Below are positions 40,193-53,375 of a DNA stretch of 64,000 nucleotides, piece after piece (position 1 is the first letter of the stretch; each line of letters starts with the position of its first letter). Below the pieces are notes generated by a model. The model saw only the letters and a list, made by a program, of their open reading frames with translations, was not told where the DNA came from and searched no databases. This DNA comes from Durusdinium trenchii. Its lineage: Eukaryota > Sar > Dinophyceae > Suessiales > Symbiodiniaceae. The stretch is from contig CAXAMN010006624.1 in NCBI GenBank assembly GCA_963970005.1, positions 138,285 to 202,284 of the forward strand. The letters run 5' to 3'. A program made the position numbers and the translations under genes.

Positions 40193-41558
40193 GCCTTTGA
40201 ACGCGTAAGCCCAAACTTGGCTTGAACCAAAGCTCGAAGATGCTAGTGTCGCACCTGGTCCATTTCGGCATTCCTTTGCTTGATCCAAATTACAGTGAGT
40301 CAAAGTTTGGTCATGCCTAGGATTTCTGACAGCAATTCTCCAATCTTCACCAGCTCTGTCTTCATGAGATTTCATGAATGCATGCAACCCTATTGTGGCC
40401 GGATCGTGGAGTTGCTCACGGAAAACACAGAAAAATCCGCCGGATCCGCTGTCTTTCAGCCAATCATCATCAAGCTGAAGAAATGCAGGGCCCAGCGCCA
40501 GTGTCCAGTCTTCTCCACCGAACTGATGGTGCCGCTGTAGACATACACCTCAGATAAGAAGCGCTTAAGACACCGGCATCTCTTGACGAGTTTGAAGCTC
40601 CAATAAAGGGTCTCACAGGTTGAACATTTAATGTATAATCAGGTGCAATATTTACCTCTGAGTGTTTGTAGTTCATGGGCCTGTTGTTACGGTAAATCTC
40701 ACGCAGTCATCCTTCTTTTGTTTTTCCACCAGGGCCCACAGGGCGGGACAAAGTACCAGTTGGTCGTACCTCGTTTTTGTATGTTTTTGTTTTTTCTGAC
40801 CCGGGTCAGCTTCCATGTTGGGTCAGGTACCAAACGGGTCCAGGTAGATCATTGTTGTTATCAAGTTGCAGCACCAACCCCCGAGTGGAACGGCCCGGTT
40901 GTTGCAAACCTCTTCCCTGGTCGCATCGCCAGGTCGTCACACCTGGCGTGAGCCTTGAGCTCGGCACTGACCGGCAAGGAAATATCATGAAACGCGGCCC
41001 TGGGCAAGTGCTTCTGCGGCTGCGCTAGCCAAGAATGTTCCGATACTTTCAGAACAAAATGCACATGTTGGGATGGATTGCTCAGTGACGAGGAGGTGGT
41101 GTTGTGTTGAGTGAAAAACATGCTTGCTGCGCGGTATCCAAGTATACAGCAACTCCTCCTGGGTTGCATGAGGAGGCGCCTTTGCGTGCTAATTTTGAGG
41201 CAAGACTTGGGATGACTTGAATGGGTGCACAAACGCCTGTCAACACGCCGCGACATGTCTCGTCTCGGATGCTTGACTCTCTTGTGTAGCTCCTTTGAGA
41301 CTCGAGGAAAAGCAACCTGAACCCATGCTGTCTTGTGATGTTGCACGTTTAGGAGCGGAGTGATACTCTTGATACTTGCCACAGACGTCATTAGCATTCA
41401 TTAGCGCACAACCATCCACAGTCCCAACCCACCCTAAATCATCCTTCCTTGTGCAACCGCATGAACAGAACGGCAGCCTTCAAAGGATTCTTCGCACCAC
41501 GGTCCGGTCCTACTCTGATCGACCGAGGCGCGTCTGGCTGCGGAGACTGTTGGAACAC
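40193..41558. other. Upstream region of the CCCH gene
   Basis: The upstream region of the CCCH gene should lie at its left edge. No TATA-like or spliced-leader acceptor can be assigned. A long minus-strand frame at 40861-41397 has no motif and is probably chance. Confidence 0.4.
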
Positions 41559-41621
41559 CTGGAGCGCCATGAGCCACTGAGCCGATTTCTCGCAGGAGCT
41601 AATGAGGGCGCTGAAGCTCAC
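41559..41621 (-). CDS. PPR-motif exon, 63 nt
   Basis: It reads 'VSFSALISSCEKSAQWLMAL', then Q, exactly between CCCAG and GTGTTCC. It is one of the cleanest exons in the window. Confidence 0.75.
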
Positions 41622-42053
41622 CTGGGGCGCGCCGCCCGAAAAAGCCAAGTCGACGCATGCGAAGCTTGAATTAGTCAACCCGCTCTTCTCAACCCGGCTC
41701 TTCTATATATATATATGATCTATGTCTATATATTACTGTATATATAGTGGAACTAGGCTGATTTTCCGACCTCCCCGTTTTTGGGCGGTTCGGTGCTTGA
41801 CATCGGTGGTTCGATTTTTCTGGGAGGCTGTCTCTCATCGCTCTCATGTGGGGGGATGGAGCCCGAAGCTAGGGCTTTCTTGCGACTTTCAAACGGGTCA
41901 AGCCGGAGCGTGCATTGCTCATGGACTCATGGATTGCTTTTGATGGATAATATCTGCAAAACATCGGCGCAAGCTGGCAACAATCCGGAATAAGTGCTGG
42001 GAGGAAACATAAAACAACACGCACACAGACATTAAGCAGCTGATCTATACATA

Positions 42054-42145
42054 CCCAGACACTCCATGCATGGAATATGTGCCTACATTCACCACAAACC
42101 AGCCCAATGTAGGCATAGATATGCCAGTCCCATGGAGTGTCTGGG
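42054..42145. repeat. Palindromic MITE-like element, family B
   Basis: It begins CCCAGACACTCCATG and ends with the exact complement. Inside are CCTACATT and AATGTAGG arms. No target duplication is obvious. Confidence 0.85.
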
Positions 42146-42429
42146 AGTCAATATGAGGGCATTTGACCACAATTCGAGGGTGCCGTCCACATTTCAGGCA
42201 GGCCAAAAACCTGCATTGCTGGATGACCAACCATCAGATCTTCAATATCCATAAATGCATGCTTGCGATCAGTACCTTGCACTTCTTGTGACCTCTGGAC
42301 AATCAACATCCACCAACCTCTTCAGCCACCAAAACAAATCATAATATTTATCAAAGGCTTCGGTCATATATGGATGGTCCTATGGACTCAAACGGGCGTA
42401 CTTTCCAACGTTTCAGGGCTACGTCCGAA

Positions 42430-42507
42430 GCAAAGGATGCATGTTGGCCAAGCAGCAGCATTTGGCTGCACTCGTGCGGAGAGCATCGCTTGAAGCAAGC
42501 TCAGTGC
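42430..42507 (-). CDS. PPR-motif exon
   Basis: It reads 'ALSLLQAMLSARVQPNAAAW' after CAACAG, preceded in the same frame by 'TGDWQQ'. The exon may therefore start about 27 bp further right. It is the second helix plus the linker of a PPR motif. The left end is approximate. Confidence 0.62.
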
Positions 42508-42755
42508 CTGTTGCCAGTCACCAGTAGGCTCCTTGGCATTTGTTCAGTTCCAAGTCTCTTCGAACTGGATCCTCAACCTTCTCCAAATGGGCACAAGTCC
42601 TGTTTTGCTGTTTTACTGTTTTACGATGTTTTGAGAGGGTCATGTCCCATTTTCTGTACCAGGTAGTCCTGATTTCTTCGCAATTGGAGGTGATCCTCCC
42701 ACGAATCGCACGGCCCTTTTCCGGGCGGCACCGCGACACCCCCGCGTTCGAACAG

Positions 42756-42841
42756 CCTAGGGATCCAGTCGTAGCTTCCCAGAAGGCTACACAACAGCGT
42801 CTCCGATCACCTTCTGAGAAGGTACAACTGGACCCCTAGGG
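42756..42841. repeat. Family A hairpin
   Basis: CCTAGGGATCCAGTCGTAG and CTACAACTGGACCCCTAGG-type arms, with CTTCTGAGAAGG inside the right arm and CTTCCCAGAAGG in the left. Confidence 0.75.
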
Positions 42842-43028
42842 ACTCATACAGAAGCTCAACAAAACACGTCGGCAACAGAAACAGTCGACGACCGAGGCAC
42901 GATCGCTTGGTCCGTGCTCCCCGTGCGATGACTAAATCAATGACTCATCTGTTTTGATTGATTCAAGAGTCTACATTGCCTGGCAAAGTCCATCTACTAA
43001 TTGATTTACGGACCACTATCAAGCACAA

Positions 43029-43134
43029 TGTGTACCTGGACCGACTTCATTCGTACCCTAGACAATGGGACATGACCCAATAAAAAAGTGTATGACTGGG
43101 GCCGCATTCTCCGCGGTACGAACTGAGACTCCAA
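43029..43134. repeat. Dispersed element, family C
   Basis: It contains TACCTGGACCGACTTC, then GGGACATGACCC, and ends GGTACGAACTGAGACTCC. The same landmarks in the same order recur at 15280, 47334 and 63085 and, inverted, at 56248 and 57258. Confidence 0.65.
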
Positions 43135-43728
43135 TGGTTTTAAAAAGTGAATGCATTGAGAAGCCCGACACAGCGGTTGACCTCTTCAATTATGTGGCGC
43201 CAATAGCACGACATGAAAGCCCCGGCGGGTGGGAACTGTTTGTTCCACAAGCTTCTTGTGGACACAAGAACTTGCAATTTCAGGATTTGCTAGCATCTGT
43301 GCTCCCCCAATACACTCCCCGTTTTCATATTAATGACCATGGATGCTGTTTCCAAAAGCAAGCCATTTCGGCTAGGTGAGTGTCGTGTCGTGTCGGATCT
43401 CTCAACGAGGTCGGAACAAATACTCACACCGCCCTAAAGGTCAGGGATAAATGCACCATCTCATTGAAACGCTGATCAATGGTCTCAAAACAAACTGGTT
43501 TACAATGGTTTACATGTGCAAAGGAAACAGAAGAACACACAGACTTCTTCGCACATACAGACTTGAGCCAAAAGTGTTATCCCTTCATACTATGAAGTAA
43601 TGGGGAATACATATACCGTATAGGATCGTGTTTCTTCTGATCGATGTTTTTTGTTCGGACAAACGAAGATCATATTCCAGTTCCAACCACTATACCCAAT
43701 AGCCCCTCCATGAGCTAGGGCTCAAAAC

Positions 43729-43837
43729 AGCTCATCGCTGCACTGTAGCACACCACGTTTGGAATGACTTCCGCTTGCACCATCCCTTGGAACATAGCGA
43801 TCGAACATGCAGCACATTGGTCAGAGAGGTTTTCCAC
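43729..43837 (-). CDS. PPR-motif exon
   Basis: It reads 'VENLSDQCAACSIAMFQGMV', then 'QAEVIPNVVCYSAAMSC'. It gives a second helix and the following first helix. The acceptor is CAACAG and the donor GTTTTGAG. Confidence 0.72.
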
Positions 43838-45066
43838 CTGTTGCCGTGTGTTCCTTTTTGGTGGGATCACCTTATCCCACTTGATTCGTGTTGAGTGTAC
43901 AAAAAAAAACACGAGATACAAGTTGGCAATGCCACTGACTTGTTGGGATCATTTGAAGGCTTATCTCACTTGTAAGGTAGGAAGCCTACAGTGGTTTCAA
44001 AGCAAATTGCACAATTGTTCGTATGGACCCCTCATATAAAAGACATCTCTCTGAAACCAGTGTATATATATAATTTTGGTGGTGCCATGAGAAACTCTCA
44101 AGGCCCAGAGGCGCCAGCAAGTTGTCCCAAGATCAGAGCTTGGGCCCAATCAAATGAATCAATCAAGTCTTTGGAAGCACAAGTGGATGCCTCGTATTGG
44201 TCGGTGTTGGGGTAAGATTTGGATGTACCCCATTACCAGCAACAGTGGATCAGAGATGGTCAGTAGAGAGCTTGTTCAAAAACAGTGATCATATGTCATA
44301 AAATCTCATACATATATGATGTACATCGTTTACCGGCAGTTACTGTTAACGAGACAAACCCAACCGGTAAGATCATTGGACTCAGCGGCCGGGGGCCGAC
44401 GAGAACAACGCAACCGCTCACGGTCTGATCGGCGCAGCGCCTTTCGACCGAAAGACAGGCCCTGGGAGTCTATTTAAACAACGACATGTTTGTTCATGAC
44501 CCGAGTGAAGCGACAGTTCCTGAAACCTGACAACGAACGGTCCACATCTCGAACTGGACTCCTCTGAAGAGTCTGGAAGGTCTATTGAGATCCCAATCGA
44601 AACAAATGAACGATTTCGATGTCACTGACTCTGATGTCCTGTTCCCAGCCACTCCATGGGACTGCCATATATGCCATAGGACTGCCGATCAGTTGGGGTG
44701 GTTGACCTGGGGGTCAATGGGGCGGCATCTATGGCAGTCCCATGGGTCGTGTCTGGGGTTTAGACCCTTTCTCGCGATGGACGTTGGCCACATCTAGCTG
44801 TGATCGAGCAATAAGGTAGGCGCCAGTGGCCGGCGCAGCCCTGCTTTGGAATAAAAGGACAAGGTGTCTTCTACCAAGACATGCCGTGCCCATCCAGGCC
44901 AATAGATGTCCTATATAGGAGTACAGCCCTGCCTAGTAATAGAGCAGTCCAGCCCGGTGAGTGAAGAAGCCTCTTTGATAGCGATTTTGGGCCACTCAAC
45001 TACCAGTACTTCTCATCCCCGGCGTATCCTCTTGACCTCCTCTTCATCGCTCAGCAGCTTGAAAAC
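43838..45066. other. Intron-like stretch in cluster B
   Basis: It contains the family B palindrome at 44654-44745. At about 44800-44880 a minus-strand trace 'SKAGLRRPLAPT' looks like a worn PPR helix, too weak to call. Confidence 0.4.
44654..44745. repeat. Palindromic MITE-like element, family B
   Basis: The arms are CCATGGGACTGCCATA and TATGGCAGTCCCATGG, with GGTGGTTGACCTGGGGGTCA as the core. Confidence 0.8.
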
Positions 45067-45130
45067 AGCAAGTCGAGGGCGGCTGGCCACTGCGAACCCT
45101 TCTGACATGCAGAGATGACTCCGCTGTAGC
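45067..45130 (-). CDS. PPR-motif exon, 64 nt
   Basis: It reads 'YSGVISACQKGSQWPAALDL', bounded by GTGAG and GTTTTC. A TGA just to the right of the acceptor is in the same frame, so the splice site is required. Confidence 0.68.
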
Positions 45131-45590
45131 CTCACGTGGCGTTGTGTCGCGCAGTTGCGACACGTGGAGTTGCGCGCAACGCGCGACCCTGACCTGCCTG
45201 CAATAAGGTCTCACATGTTCCAACAGGTGACATCCAACAGGGTCGTGTTTGTTGGGCACATTGGGACCCACGCTGTTCTTTAAATATGATCTTCCAGCAG
45301 TCTGACTTCCTACCTCGCGTCCAGGGTTTTCCTCTATGATCCGTTGAGGCAATGCATGGGTTAGTTGAGTGTTTCTTTGTTCATGAGCTGGTGATTTAGT
45401 CGCAGCAAACCAAGGCCTCTTACCTGCACCAGGAAACTTCAGATTCCTGCACCACCCAGTTCGCATGGTTATTGTATGGACAATCCGTTATCTTCGGGCC
45501 AGGGGGGTCTATAAACCAGACGACCTGGGTGGTGCTGGCGTATGAAGCTCCAAAAACGCTTCGGTTGTCTGATGCGAACGGTGTCGGTAC

Positions 45591-45661
45591 GTCGCCATGA
45601 AACTGTAGATGTTGGGCACCACCGACGCATGCAGCATCTGCTGAAAAAGCTCCAGTGATCT
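45591..45661 (-). CDS. PPR-motif exon, 71 nt
   Basis: It reads 'SLELFQQMLHASVVPNIYSF', then 'MAT', between GAGGCAG and GTACCGAC. It holds the second helix and the start of the next motif. Confidence 0.7.
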
Positions 45662-46724
45662 CTGCCTCAAAGCGGCGCATAGCGCGCGTCGCGCCAGGCG
45701 CATCGGCGCTGCGCATGAGGGCATTGACTTTCCGAGACTCTTGGGGACGAAACATTGAGACCATTACCAGAAGTTGAGATAGGGTCAGGATCTATAGAAT
45801 TACTCATGTTAGTACTCATTTGAGGGATAAACCAGATGTTCATTGTTCTCCACGTCCGGACATGGGGGTTGGACCAACAACTAGAAAAACATGGCATGTT
45901 GTCACCGTGTTTCATCTTCCAATGTCAAAGCAACATCCAGTGTCCTCAGCGTCCCGCTCGTGAACCACATGGCAGGTTGTGCCAAACCCTGGAGACCTGC
46001 AACCATACACAATTCACATATACAGTGATATAGGTTCGCATTTAAACGACATGTTTGAGCTACTTGTTCAGTCGCTCTGCGGCTCTGCCAGGAAAACCCA
46101 ACTCGTCATGTTGCGCACGGAGGAAAACCAGACTGGATCTGGGGCATGAAGCTTAGTGCTTGGTGAGTGGAAAGGTTTCTATTATACGTCCGTGCAGGCT
46201 CTGCGGGTCTAGCCCTTCGGGTCTAGTCTGATACAGGACAACTTGGTCCTGTAAACATCTGTTGTCACCTCACGTTTGTACATTCTACAGTACCTTCATG
46301 TCGGGGTCTCCAATTGACTACCCGACACCACCTGTGGATGCCCATTGAAGAGCCCTTTGAAGGTCCATACTAACAATTTTCTTTAAAAAAAGATACGGCA
46401 CAATTTATGCAACTGTCGGCTTGTTCAGTTCTACAAGTCACAATAGGCGTGGTTCAACAGCTACGACCGAATACTCAAAACAAAACACACAAAATAACGT
46501 ATAACATACCTGGACCCTCCAAGTCGTACCGAAAACAAAATGGTATAGACTTGTACCAGGCAGTTCCTTCGAACATTGTTTTCTCTTTGGGAATTTGAAA
46601 TCTATTTCACGCACATCACATGCACAGGCACACACACACATGGCTGTGTTTCAAGGGTCAGCTCAATTTTAGCCAACGGCAGTTACTGAAAACTGACCTC
46701 TCTGTCTCTGACATCGCCAAAGTG

Positions 46725-46803
46725 CCAATAGCTCGCCCTTTGGACAGAACTCATCACAGCGCTAAAGGTCACCACATCCGGCAGAACCCTGCCCAGCAAG
46801 AGC
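46725..46803 (-). CDS. PPR-motif exon
   Basis: It reads 'LLLGRVLPDVVTFSAVMSSV' after GACCAG. The W-containing loop ('QRASYWHFGDV') follows in frame but lies beyond a possible donor. No start codon is needed. Confidence 0.6.
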
Positions 46804-47333
46804 CTGGTCGCCGGGAGGCTTGATGATTACCTCAACCTCATCTGCACTTCGCAGTTATATATATATCCCATGTCCAGACCGATAGATTCTCTCCATCCAA
46901 AGGTGAAGCCAAATCAGATTGGGAGAGGTGAGAGGCCCCAGAAGGAATGTCTCGGGCTGAGGGAGGCAGCACAATCTCCGTGTCTTTCTTTTGACTGAAT
47001 CCTACCAGCACCATCCAATAGGGATTTCCGATGGAGCACCCTACACTACTTAGGGATTTGAATTGGACACCCACCCGATATGGATGGTCCTGGTACTTCA
47101 CTTTTGGGTCCTCCAACTTCCTCTCCGGACCGCCTGTGGAAGAAGTCCAACGACCTCTGCCAGGAAAATGACAAAGAGCTCAAGGTGCTGTTATAACCTT
47201 AGAGAACACCACGCCCAAGGATTCCTGGCCCACCATTCATTGAGCAGGCTGTGACCTGGGAGCCCCTTTGGGTTTTCTGGGAGACGGTTTTTTGAAACAG
47301 AAGACAGGGAGGCTGCCAGCCCCAAACAGTCTA

Positions 47334-47432
47334 CTCGGACCTGACTTCAAGTACCGTGACATGACCCTAGAAAAGATATATAGGTTGTTGCACCCGTTTT
47401 CCCAGGTACTTTGAGACTCCAGGACTCCAGGT
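47334..47432. repeat. Dispersed element, family C
   Basis: GGACCTGACTTCAAGTACCG, then GTGACATGACCCTA, then GGTACTTTGAGACTCCAGG. It is in the same order as at 43029. Confidence 0.6.
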
Positions 47433-48605
47433 ATCGATTTAGATTTGGACCTTCACTTTGCCCCATAGTCACTGGATTCCCAGCGCCGGAGTCGGCATCC
47501 CTGGATGTTTGACGTGAGTCGACTGCGATTTTTTGACTACCAGGCTTTTGCACTACAAAGCCAGGTCAACCATTGATGGTCGAACGGAAGGCTGACATCA
47601 AACCTGAGGCCTGAGGCCTCCGTACCAAAAAACACTGCCCAAACAATCCCCTATCATCCCTTGGTGCACTGAAGGGTGAAAAAAGCACCGGCTTGAGCGG
47701 GGAAGTGCTTCCACGACCCTAGGTGGCGCAGGGCAGAGGCCAAGACCGTGACTTTCAAGGGGCTCAGGGATGGCTCAGGGGCTCAGGGTGCTGAATTTAG
47801 CACGGGAGATAGTAAACAAATGTAAGCACTTACTAAACAGTTTGCTTTTCGGTTGCTTTTGGACACACTCACTCTTCAAAGTATGCTCTCATGACGCAAG
47901 TCATACATGTCACCGATTTAGATTACCACTAGTCTCCGTTTCTGCCTCGCTTTTGTTCAACGAACACCACCAGGTGTGTGGAGTTGAGTTGAAGAATCTC
48001 GGTTCAATTCAGGAAGACTCGGCTTGTTCAGGGATCCAACCAAGGTTGAAGAACCATAGTTTGACTAGGTACCCCAGGTTACGGGTCCTATTTATGGTCA
48101 CTGAACCTCTCTTGAGTTGGTTTGGTTGATCCACTGATCAAAATGATGAAAGGGATTATGTTCATCGAGTGGATTTGATGGCTCTATTTCCTTGTCTGCC
48201 ACCTTGGTCAGGTACTTGGCTTGTGATGACCTTGACTACACACATCTGTTTCGCAAGGTTGTGGCTCATGGGTTTTTTAGAGTTGATCACCATGTGTCTC
48301 CTAATACCAACCGGGTCGTCAACGGCTCATCTGGATCCGGGTCGTCAACGGCTCCTGCCGATCCTGCCGGTTGCGACCGCTCCGAGGGGCTGAACAAATC
48401 CACCTGGGACCGAATCTCTGCCAGTTCGTGAAACAACTGCCTCAGCCGGACCCAACTGGCCGGTGGGCGGCGGATTTGTGGCTTGTGGCGGAGGTGGGCG
48501 CGGTGAGTTGGTGGCGGGCTTTTTCGCCGAGTCCGGTGCCAGATCGGTCCGGCACCGGTCGACACAAGAACACCAATCCTCTTGAAAGCGCCCCAGAACA
48601 ACAGC

Positions 48606-48660
48606 AACTGGCCTCCAACCTACATAATAGCGACGGCCTCCATCCTAATAGCATGAGCAA
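48606..48660. repeat. 21-nt minisatellite block
   Basis: Units of the type GCGACGGCCTCCAACCTAAT. Related blocks lie at 5482-5525, 6497-6545, 7100-7170 and 53790-53875. Because 21 is a multiple of three, they stay open in several frames and create false ORFs. Confidence 0.8.
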
Positions 48661-48969
48661 TGATCTAGCCAACATGACGTTACAATGAATTCATGTGAAT
48701 TGTGCACCCATGGTGGTTGTTCCCAAAAAGGCTTGGCCTGTGATGTGACAGGCCTGTGGCGCCCCGACTTCAACGGGTTCGTTCAGCACCTAACTTCATG
48801 GAACTGCCGGAAGCAGCAAAGTCTTTTGAACCACCGCGTGCGAGTGTGAAGTGCACCACCGAGTTGGAACGAATCAGCTGGGAAACTCTTCATCAGAATG
48901 ATCTGAAACACATCCTTGAAAAAAAACAACACATCTTCCCAACCAACCAGCTTTCATCTCTGATCCACA

Positions 48970-49060
48970 TATACCTTCTGAGAGGGTTATTGGAGACACT
49001 TTTGCTTGGAGGGTCCAAACACCTCCTGAGAATGTACCTAGATCCTTCAAAGTACCCTAG
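48970..49060. repeat. Family A hairpin, worn
   Basis: ATACCTTCTGAGAGGGTTAT, TTGGAGACAC and TGGAGGGTCC are followed by a mirrored CTCCTGAGAATGTACC. Confidence 0.65.
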
Positions 49061-50023
49061 AAAATGGGTACAGTCGAGTCGTACCTGCTTATCCTTCCAG
49101 TGATGTGCCAATTTCTATAAGGGTATTTGGAGGGCCCGGTACGGCCAGGTACTTGTTGCCCATGTTCTGAGCGACACACTCGCGGATGACTGACACCCTC
49201 CACCCTCTTGACTGCCCGGATGCAGGCTCGCCTCCCAGCGATGAGCCCTCTGACCTGGCGAGCTCCGACCGTTCCGCTCCAAGCAGTCCGACCGTGGGCA
49301 CTCACCCCTGCCCCCTTCGAAACGGAGGTCGATTCCCCACGACCGGTGAGGAAACTCTCGAAACTGGGAAACCAAGGGAGATCCTGAAGAAAAGGACGAT
49401 CAACGCGAGTCCTGGAGGGAGTCCTGGACCGGTTTTGGTGTTTTTATGTTTTTGGACGCAGGTGTGGATGATCAGAAAGGCAGTTGGCACAGTTTTCTGA
49501 TGAGTTTTGAGGGACTACCCGAACACGTACGGCCAAAACAAACAAGTTGTTTCATGTTTCATGAAGAGTAAATGAACCCATCGTCATTCAGACGAGAACC
49601 CATCGTGTCGAAACACTTCCACCGTATGTCAGTCTCAGCTCTTCTCTCCACTTCGACCGTTCAATCACCAGATTCAAGTGGCTGGGCACCTTCTGTGGAG
49701 GCAGTTGGAGCCCTCAGGTAATAGATTTGTACTCAACAAAGGCTCCGACCTGACGTGCTCCACCACCACGCCAAAATTAACATAAATTCACTATAGCTAG
49801 ATGCTTTCGGAGGGCTAGCGGCATGTTCTGTTCACACTTCGGACGATCCACAACTTCATTGGTGGAATCTCGAAACCCCGGGAGATCTATATGTCATTGG
49901 CATCAATCAAAAATGGAACAAGTGAACAAATGCCCCAAATTCCTGGTTGGTACTGGTACAGTATATGTATTGGTACCATAATATTTTGTCATTCTTGCTC
50001 GATCACATCGGATACTGGTCTGA

Positions 50024-50144
50024 ACATCCACTGAAACGCTGCATCCGACCCATGCCAAACCATCGCATTCCGACAGGCGCTGATCGCCGCGTTGTGGGAG
50101 AAGAGGTTTGCAGATGGAGAGGCACGGAGGAGTTGAAGTGCTTC
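50024..50144 (-). CDS. PPR-motif exon
   Basis: It reads 'EALQLLRASPSANLFSHNAA', then 'ISACRNAMVWHGSDAAFQWM', after AGGAAG. It is the rightmost clear PPR exon. The left end is approximate. Confidence 0.7.
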
Positions 50145-53100
50145 CTTCCTGAAGCACGCCACGGCCCCACGAAGCACAGCGCCGCATAGTGCCGAAGCCG
50201 AAGCGCGTCGAAGCAGGGTCGACTCCCTTCAAACCAGCTACAGTGAGGCTATCCTTCTGCCCACCAACCCGGGTTCAAGTGAATTCCAAAAGCTCTGCTA
50301 TGAGAGGTCAAAGATCGAGCGTCTATTGGAGGATGCTACGTGGGATAGCCTATAGCAGCATCCTCCAACAGGTCTCCTCGTTCGAGGGTTCTTGGGCGGT
50401 AACAGGTCCCAATCAATTGGTGACCTGTGAAGACTGTGAAGTCGGATGTATATCCTTTGACTGCCTTGTACCTCTGTGAAGGGCCTCTCAGTCCTTTTTT
50501 TTGACATGATCCATTGTGACGTTCAACTTCGCACGGCCCGAGCGGCCAGCGGCTCTGCTGCGCTAGAGCCTTTAGCTTCAAGGTCAAGCGTTTCGAGATC
50601 TCCTCGGTCACCGTGAAATGAAGGGCCTGGGAAGGTCCTGAGAGAACCACCATACCTCCCTAGAGATTCATTTGAAGGTACTTGGACCCTCCAAAACATG
50701 AAAGTCTCAGATCCGGAGGCCTGAAAACTTGGTCCGGCTGTGATGCAAGCGGACGGAAAACACCATGAGATTTGGTGACCCACCGCATGTCCTCGCCAGC
50801 GTTGTACTGGTCCTTTTGTGGGCTTGTATTTCTTTTATTATGCTCATTTTGACAAGCATATACAAGCATATTACCAACTATACCCAACTGACATGTTCTA
50901 AACAGTACTTTGGAGGGTCCCGGTATATATGGATGGAAAGAACCATTCTCCAGGCCACTGAAGAAAGCACCGTTCTTCGCATGCATTTTGGCGGCACAGG
51001 CACCTTTCAATGTGCGTGCCTGGCGAAAGCTTAAGGCATTGCAAGCAGCAGAGTTGCAAGGGGGAATGTTACTGATCATGTGTGCAAGCTGGTACAAGTA
51101 ACTGTTTTATATATTCTATGTTCATAACTACATATATGTGTATTGTAAATACACATAAATAAACACAACATGTAATCAAATCCGTGTATCCTCATATCTA
51201 AAGTACTTCCAGTCTTCCAGTTTCATACCTGGCGCCTCACAGCTGATGGGCTCTCCTGACGTGAAATCAGAACCAAACGGAACCAACCGGAGCATGCAAG
51301 CACCGTCAAAAGTATGGAGCAAATCGGTGGTGGTCCTTTAGAAGTCCAAAGACTATATGTTTGCCCCATTTGGTGATGGGTCAACACCTCGAGCCCTGGT
51401 CCAGCATGTAGCAAACGACCTCCCAGGCAGGCAGGTCAGGTATCCTAGCTTTGACCCAGAGCCATGTATATAATTATAAAGGAAGTCCCTTTTCGGGTCA
51501 CCTAAAAATCGTCTGGCGGACTTCACCCCCAAAAAGGGTGTCACCTTACTATCTGTTGGGCTAAGAACCTGTCCGGCCCTACCTGGAGTCGACCCCTCAA
51601 AATGGGTATACAGTCACTAGCAGTTGTTCGTTGGGTCACGGCCACGGTCCGTCAGGCGTTGGGTCCGTCGTCGAGGTAGGGGCTTCAGTCGAGCCGACTC
51701 GCCAGGTCGTCTCAGGTCGTTCCTCTGGTCGCTGGAGTCTGGTCGCTGGAGTCCGATGAAGCTGTTTTTGTTGGTGTCATGTTATGTGAATGTTCCGAAA
51801 CAATTCGTTTGTGGGTACAAAAGCCAAGATTCTAGCGACTAGAGCCAGGTTGTGAGTCAAAGGTAGTGGGTTTGCAAGATGGTTCCAGAGTGGAATCTGT
51901 TCTTCTACCAGCTCCACGTATCTCCACGTCTTCAAGGTTGCCAGGGTTCCCCCTGTCGTCTTCCCGTCTCCAGCTCCAGGCATGTCTCACGACGCGACAT
52001 GTGAGCCAGTCTGAGTGATTTCAAACAATGATATCCTTGCGAGAATCGAGGGTCGATGCAAAGTACCGTGGAAAATATCAATTTACCAGAATTTACCATT
52101 GGGTGGCACACGACCGGGGGTAATCCCCTGGCCATCTGAATCTATTCCATTCTATTCCAATCTTGGCGAAAGGTGGAAGGCGATGCCAAAACGATTGGGT
52201 GGCATGTCGGGAATGTTCACCACATCCCAAGCAAGCCCGCATCCCATGTCACTTCAGTGAAGTAGGAGTGATTCTCAAATTTTCCTACCTCCAGTTGACC
52301 TGTTCGTACCGGGATCACCCTTAGGGATCGGTCCATCGCGGCGCCACCTCGGCGAGATCGTCACTTGGGTCAGGTCCGTCTCTAGGTCCGCTCATGTCCC
52401 ACTTGTTCGTTCGGGTACGATCCGAGCCGGCGGGCTGCGGCCTCGTCCTGTCCAAACCATGTCGGACGGCATCGGTCCATCGCTGCGAACCACCCGGAGC
52501 CGAGCAACATGTGCATTCGCGGGAGCGAACGGTGCGTTGGGGTGAGCACAAAGACCGCACGGGCTGGTTGGATTCAACTCACTGGTCACTTGAAAATATC
52601 ATGACTTTAGTAGGATCCGTCTTCCCAAGTACAGTTACAGGTTCAACCTCAAAAGGTATCTGAAACGATCTGAAACGTATCTGGAAAAAAGACAACAACA
52701 ACGCGTCATAATTACAGAAAAACAAACAACACCCACCTCCCTGACACTGGGGCGGGAGGGTGGTTATCAGTGGGGTCGGTCCCGATTTCTTTTCTGAAGT
52801 GGGCCAGGAGGTTTAGGGTTTGTACCTGTGAACACGATTCCACCTGTTGGGGCACAGAAAAAAACGAGACGATATGGAGAATTGCAGGAAAAACCACGGA
52901 GCTATCTGGAAACCGATGGAAAAACGTGTTGAAGCGGAGGTTCAAGACCATACAGCAAAATCTTCCAATGCACGCTCAAACTTCCAGGTGATGCTGGCAT
53001 TCCAAGTCCTGGAATGATCTTGGTCTTTACAGCGCAACAGGTTGATGGCTTGCTTGGAGGCTTGCGTAAGGGAGACACGAAAATGAGGTTTTGAAAAAAC

Positions 53101-53375
53101 ACAACAACCCTGGCCCTGGAGACTACTTGGGCTGCGTCAAAACATGCGCCCGTGTCATTTGGTGAAACACGTCGGATCGACCCGAAACCATGATCGGCTG
53201 GACCTGACCCTTCGGTGAAACAGGGTGAAACCGAATGGAGAACAGGAAGTCGCCTTCACCTGTGTGGGGTTGGGACCAGTGGGAGAAACCCCCAAAACAC
53301 AGGGCAGGAAGAGGTCCTCCTGGAGTTTTTGGGGTGGTTGCAGCACATGCAAGCTGACATGTCTCCCTGGGATCA

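Larger units (their letters stand above)
46804..50023. other. Non-coding stretch with two weak coding traces
   Basis: At 47690-47760 the minus strand reads 'VTVLASALRHLGSWKHFPA', PPR-like but worn. At 48400-48460 it reads 'WVRLRQLFHELAEIRSQ' between CCAG and GTGGATTT, a helical segment of unknown nature. A 21-nt minisatellite block lies at 48606-48660 and a family A hairpin at 48970-49060. Confidence 0.4.
41559..50144 (-). other. PPR exon cluster B
   Basis: Seven minus-strand PPR segments sit within 8.6 kb, of the same style as cluster A. They may be one gene. It reads in the same direction as the giant gene and cluster A. Weak PPR-like traces further right (54.3 and 58.8 kb) might be relics of it. 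Confidence 0.62.

Noticed and set aside
39677..40225. 182-codon plus-strand ORF
   Set aside because: It is the antisense shadow of the CCCH exon 1, which has the better case.
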